Of a DNA stretch of 8,604 nucleotides, positions 6,757-8,604 are shown one piece after another. Source of the stretch: Methylothermaceae bacterium (lineage in GTDB: Bacteria; Pseudomonadota; Gammaproteobacteria; Methylococcales; Methylothermaceae); assembly GCA_027024125.1 (NCBI GenBank), contig JALVSV010000487.1, positions 1 to 8,604 on the forward strand, in the 5' to 3' direction. A model generated the notes under the pieces. The model made no database searches and was not told the origin of the DNA. It worked only from the letters and a program-made list of their open reading frames with translations. How positions within the stretch are numbered: position 1 is the stretch's first letter; the number at the start of each line of letters is the position of its first letter. The translations under genes and the position numbers were made by a program.

Positions 6757-7302
6757 TTATGACGGTTCGGTTCGCCAACGTGCAATGACCTGATAGTTTG
6801 ATCCATTCTCGTCCAGGCGGGAAGCGACCAGGGTAAATTCCCTGACTGGCCAATGGATGGGTTCGATCTCCCGGGTGATCACCCGTTTTTTGACCTTCCT
6901 CGCCAGGGTAAGATGTGGCCGGAAGGGTCTCTTCTCTGGTTTGAGCCCCAGTTTGCGCATCCCTTTCTTTAATCCATCGACCAACTCCTCCAGGGGGGGC
7001 GGTACTTCGTCCGAAGTGAGACATAAGACGCCTGGGCGCACCCAATGTTCCAGGCGGTTGAACACCAGTTCACAAGACGGCAGCGACAAAGATTGTGCCA
7101 TGGCGATGAGATCGTCTATCCGGGAGTTGGGTACATCCCCCAGGAACAACAGGGTGACATGGAGCTTTTCCGGCTTGACCGCTTTGCCTTCGTTGATTTC
7201 CAGAGCCTGGCAGGTCTGTCTTATGGCAGCCAGGACCTCTTCATCTGGCCACAAGGCAAAGAAAAGTCGGGTCTTAGCCGGTTTATCGTTTGGTGCAGAC
7301 AT
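6757..7302 (-). CDS. thpR: RNA 2',3'-cyclic phosphodiesterase (LigT/ThpR, 2H family)
   Basis: The protein has 181 residues. It belongs to the 2H phosphoesterases, which hydrolyse 2',3'-cyclic phosphate RNA ends and, in vitro, can join tRNA halves by 2'-5' linkage. Both signature motifs are present: His48-Val-Thr-Leu with LLFLG following, and His130-Leu-Thr-Leu-Ala-Arg. The N-terminal TRLFFALWPDEEV is typical of the family. I chose ATG at 7302, which has GAAGGA about 7 nt upstream. A TTG five codons earlier (7317) gives only a short extension and no such site. The gene overlaps the end of pncC by 20 nt, so the two are probably cotranscribed and coupled. A position between pncC and recA is not the enterobacterial arrangement. 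Confidence 0.93.
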   Translation of the reverse strand: MSAPNDKPAKTRLFFALWPDEEVLAAIRQTCQALEINEGKAVKPEKLHVTLLFLGDVPNSRIDDLIAMAQSLSLPSCELVFNRLEHWVRPGVLCLTSDEVPPPLEELVDGLKKGMRKLGLKPEKRPFRPHLTLARKVKKRVITREIEPIHWPVREFTLVASRLDENGSNYQVIARWRTEPS

Positions 7303-7777
7303 CCAACAGTCCTTCAAGCGCGGTGAGAACCGCCTGCCGTCTCACTTCCTCGCGGTTACCCTCGAATCTCCATAGCCGGGTGTGGCAGGGTTTGTCCCTA
7401 AGTTGCCACGCCAGCCATACAGTGCCCACTGGTTTGTCGGCGGTTCCCCCTGAAGGTCCGGCGATTCCACTGACCGCAACGGCCACTTGGGCATGGCTGT
7501 GTCTGATGGCGCCTGCAGCCATCTCCCGTACGGTCTGTTCGCTGACCGCACCATATCGATCGAGGGTTTCTGCCCGCACGCCAAGCATTTCCATTTTTGC
7601 CCGATTGCTGTAAGTAACGAAACCACGATCGAACCATTCTGAACTGCCCGCCACATCGGTGATGCATTTTGCAATCCAGCCGCCGGTGCACGATTCTGCC
7701 GTGGCCATGAACAGGCTGGATGCCTTGAGGCAACGCCCGAGCTCAAGCGCCAATGTATTCAGCTCATGGTCTGAAAT
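7283..7777 (-). CDS. pncC: Nicotinamide-nucleotide amidase (PncC, CinA C-terminal family), apparent ATT start
   Basis: PncC deamidates nicotinamide mononucleotide to nicotinate mononucleotide in NAD salvage. Motifs are AESCTGGWIAK (27-37), GSSEWFDRGFVTYSN, GAVSEQTVREMA, AVSGIAGPSGG and DKPVGTVW. The only conventional start, TTG at 7753, gives 156 residues and cuts off sequence matching the family N-terminus. Extending to ATT at 7777 adds eight codons (start-SDHELNT) and gives 164 residues. AESCTGG then falls at 27-33, as in E. coli PncC as I recall it. AGGAG (7790-7786) lies exactly 8 nt before the ATT. An ATC just before it (7780) is a second possibility at 5-nt spacing. No ATG or GTG is nearby in frame. 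Rare ATT starts are known for infC and pcnB. The family is certain and the start inferred. Confidence 0.93.
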   Translation of the reverse strand: MSDHELNTLALELGRCLKASSLFMATAESCTGGWIAKCITDVAGSSEWFDRGFVTYSNRAKMEMLGVRAETLDRYGAVSEQTVREMAAGAIRHSHAQVAVAVSGIAGPSGGTADKPVGTVWLAWQLRDKPCHTRLWRFEGNREEVRRQAVLTALEGLLDVCTKR

Positions 7778-7785
7778 GATCAGGT

Positions 7786-7790
7786 CTCCT
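7786..7790 (-). promoter_or_regulatory. Shine-Dalgarno site for pncC
   Basis: AGGAG on the minus strand lies 8 nt before ATT (7777) and 5 nt before ATC (7780). The TTG at 7753 is 32 nt away and has no comparable site. This decides the start placement. Confidence 0.6.
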
Positions 7791-7836
7791 GCTGTTTTTT
7801 CCGTACGAATAGTTATTGTCGCAAAAGAGAACGGGG

Positions 7837-7865
7837 TTGTGGTAGCTGGGGGTTTAATTTATGGT
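7837..7865 (+). promoter_or_regulatory. Candidate promoter of the divergent small-protein gene
   Basis: TTGTGG (7837-7842), a 17-nt spacer and TATGGT (7860-7865) match the sigma70 consensus only moderately (3 of 6 and 4 of 6). They lie in the 124-nt divergent gap between pncC and the gene at 7902. No clear pncC promoter could be assigned on the other strand. Confidence 0.3.
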
Positions 7866-7901
7866 GCATGCAATCATAAACGCGCAGCTGAAGGAGAAAA
7901 A

Positions 7902-8315
7902 ATGATTGCCAGGTATGTTTTGCAACGATTTTTCGGGTTGGCGCTGCTCAGTGGGCTTATGCTGGGCGCTTTTTCAGTGGAAGCCCAGGAGCCTTTACAA
8001 GATCCTGTTTATGGAGGAGTCCAGACTTACCCACAACCCACTTATCCAACGACCAGTCCACCGCCGAAGGAGGAGCCCGGTTTCGCTGCCGATTTCGTCA
8101 CAGGGTTTGCCAGCTTTCTGGTCACTCCTGTTTATGGCGCTGCCAAAATTATCTTTGCAGGCCTTGGGGGATTGACCGGAGGGTTGGCATGGGCCTTTTC
8201 CGGAGGGAGTACCGACGTTGCCAACAAGATCTGGCGGCCAGCGCTCAAAGGTACCTATATTATCACTCCGGATCATCTGGCAGGTCGCAAGCCGATTGAG
8301 TTCATTGGCCGGTGA
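7902..8315 (+). CDS. Small exported or membrane protein of unknown function
   Basis: The protein has 137 residues and no recognised name. ATG at 7902 has a strong Shine-Dalgarno sequence (AAGGAG, 5-nt spacing); the frame is open upstream but has no comparable signal. Residues 1-28 look like a signal peptide: positive MIARYVLQR, a hydrophobic core and a likely cleavage after VEA. There is no lipobox cysteine. Residues 30-60 form a Pro/Tyr/Thr-rich linker. Residues 63-100 are hydrophobic and glycine-rich (AAKIIFAGLGGLTGGLAWAF), which suggests a membrane insertion or glycine-zipper packing. The C-terminus GTYIITPDHLAGRKPIEFIG looks conserved in character, and I have an unsure memory of similar uncharacterised proteins in other gammaproteobacteria. 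It is divergent from pncC, so a functional link is not implied. Confidence 0.8.
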   Translation: MIARYVLQRFFGLALLSGLMLGAFSVEAQEPLQDPVYGGVQTYPQPTYPTTSPPPKEEPGFAADFVTGFASFLVTPVYGAAKIIFAGLGGLTGGLAWAFSGGSTDVANKIWRPALKGTYIITPDHLAGRKPIEFIGR

Positions 8316-8430
8316 CTGGTAGAGGGGAAAGAGAGTCGAAATTGGCGAGGGCCTGTGGGATCGAGATTGACAGCAGCTGCTGGTCTGTTTCGAAAGCCCC
8401 GCCGGTGTGAAGTCTACAGGGGCGGGTCGG

Positions 8431-8457
8431 GCCGGAAGTCCAGCGGACTTTTGCGGC
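8431..8457 (+). terminator. Hairpin that could end the small-protein transcript
   Basis: AAGTCC-AGC-GGACTT (8436-8450) is a perfect 6-bp stem with a three-base loop, followed by TT. Outer bases GCCG and CGGC (8431-8434/8454-8457) can extend it. The U tract is short, and it lies 115 nt past the stop inside the repeat cluster, so it may simply be part of the repeat. Confidence 0.3.
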
Positions 8458-8466
8458 AAGGTGAGT

Positions 8467-8488
8467 GCCCGAACAGGGAAGTTTGGGC
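8467..8488. repeat. Hairpin with AGGGAA loop (TTCCCT on minus)
   Basis: GCCCGAAC (8467-8474) pairs with GTTTGGGC (8481-8488) with one G-T position, around loop AGGGAA. The reverse complement of this loop, TTCCCT, forms the loops of the two hairpins in the 80-bp unit further right. Confidence 0.5.
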
Positions 8489-8524
8489 CAGGGCTCCGTC
8501 ATCTATCCGGTCCCGGGGCAGGTG

Positions 8525-8604
8525 GTCTGCTTCGAAAAACGCCGTGAATACTTCCCTGTAGGCTCCACGCCGGCTTCCCTGCCGGCGAGGCTTTCGAATC
8601 AGAC
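8525..8604. repeat. 80-bp palindrome-ended unit with two TTCCCT-loop hairpins
   Basis: GTCTGCTTCGAAA (8525-8537) and TTTCGAATCAGAC (8592-8604) are inverted ends matching at 12 of 13 positions. Inside, CGCCGGC-TTCCCT-GCCGGCG (8568-8587) is a perfect 7-bp stem. GCC-GTGAA-TAC-TTCCCT-GTA-GGC (8541-8563) forms a bulged stem with the same loop. This appears to be one complete unit of a dispersed family. Confidence 0.6.

Larger units (their letters stand above)
8383..8604. repeat. MITE-like repeat cluster with 16-bp inverted ends
   Basis: GTCTGTTTCGAAAGCC (8383-8398) and GGCTTTCGAATCAGAC (8589-8604) are inverted repeats matching at 15 of 16 positions. A third copy of the first 13 bases, GTCTGCTTCGAAA, lies at 8525-8537. 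The interior is GC-rich with several hairpins, three sharing the same six-base loop. No supported coding sequence is present. The right inverted end coincides with the window edge, so more copies may follow. It looks like a dispersed repeat or a non-autonomous mobile element. The left flank has a perfect 12-bp palindrome (8371-8382). Confidence 0.65.

Noticed and set aside
6757..7317. thpR starting at TTG 7317
   Set aside because: The ATG at 7302 has a well-spaced GAAGGA and matches the family N-terminus. The extra five residues have no support.
7659..7901. Upstream extension of the plus-strand small-protein frame
   Set aside because: It is antisense to pncC, and the ATG at 7902 has a strong ribosome site directly followed by a signal peptide.
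8355..8561. Plus-strand open frame of 68 codons
   Set aside because: It lies within the inverted-repeat cluster, with no ribosome site and no recognisable protein features.

Overview
This is a chromosomal window from a gammaproteobacterium. The minus strand carries pncC, thpR, recA, recX, alaS, lysC, csrA and tRNA-Ser(GCU), an order known from that class. A lysC between alaS and csrA recalls Pseudomonas-type arrangements rather than Escherichia. Base composition looks moderately GC-rich. The dispersed hairpin repeats at both ends resemble, from memory, repeats of sulfur-oxidising and other non-enteric gammaproteobacteria. I would not name a genus.

Layout, left to right. Positions 1-50 may be the terminal repeats of an IS21-like element. 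Positions 99-298 hold a multi-hairpin element whose edges are copied from the T-arm and acceptor end of the tRNA-Ser gene at 361-451. A short terminator (314-333) separates the two. Then, all on the minus strand: tRNA-Ser, csrA with its own strong sigma70-type promoter, lysC, a hicBA-type toxin-antitoxin pair in which hicA is frameshifted, alaS, recX, recA, thpR and pncC. A divergent plus-strand gene (7902-8315) encodes a small exported or membrane protein of unknown function. The right end (8383-8604) is a MITE-like repeat cluster with inverted ends and hairpins that share one loop sequence.

How the genes fit together. From recA to lysC the genes are packed with 4-nt overlaps (recA/recX, recX/alaS, hicB/hicA) or gaps of 10-15 nt, which suggests one long transcript. 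recA and recX form the recombinase and its modulator. alaS charges tRNA-Ala, lysC opens the aspartate-family amino acid pathway, and csrA is a global post-transcriptional regulator. pncC and thpR overlap by 20 nt and probably form a second unit.

No wholly new system is evident. The points most worth a second look are: (1) recX and pncC appear to start at CTG and ATT, judged from family alignment, Shine-Dalgarno spacing and a CTGA stop/start overlap; (2) hicA is broken by a single missing A while its antitoxin stays intact, inside a housekeeping operon; (3) the tRNA-Ser-derived hairpin element; (4) the inverted-repeat cluster at the right end.
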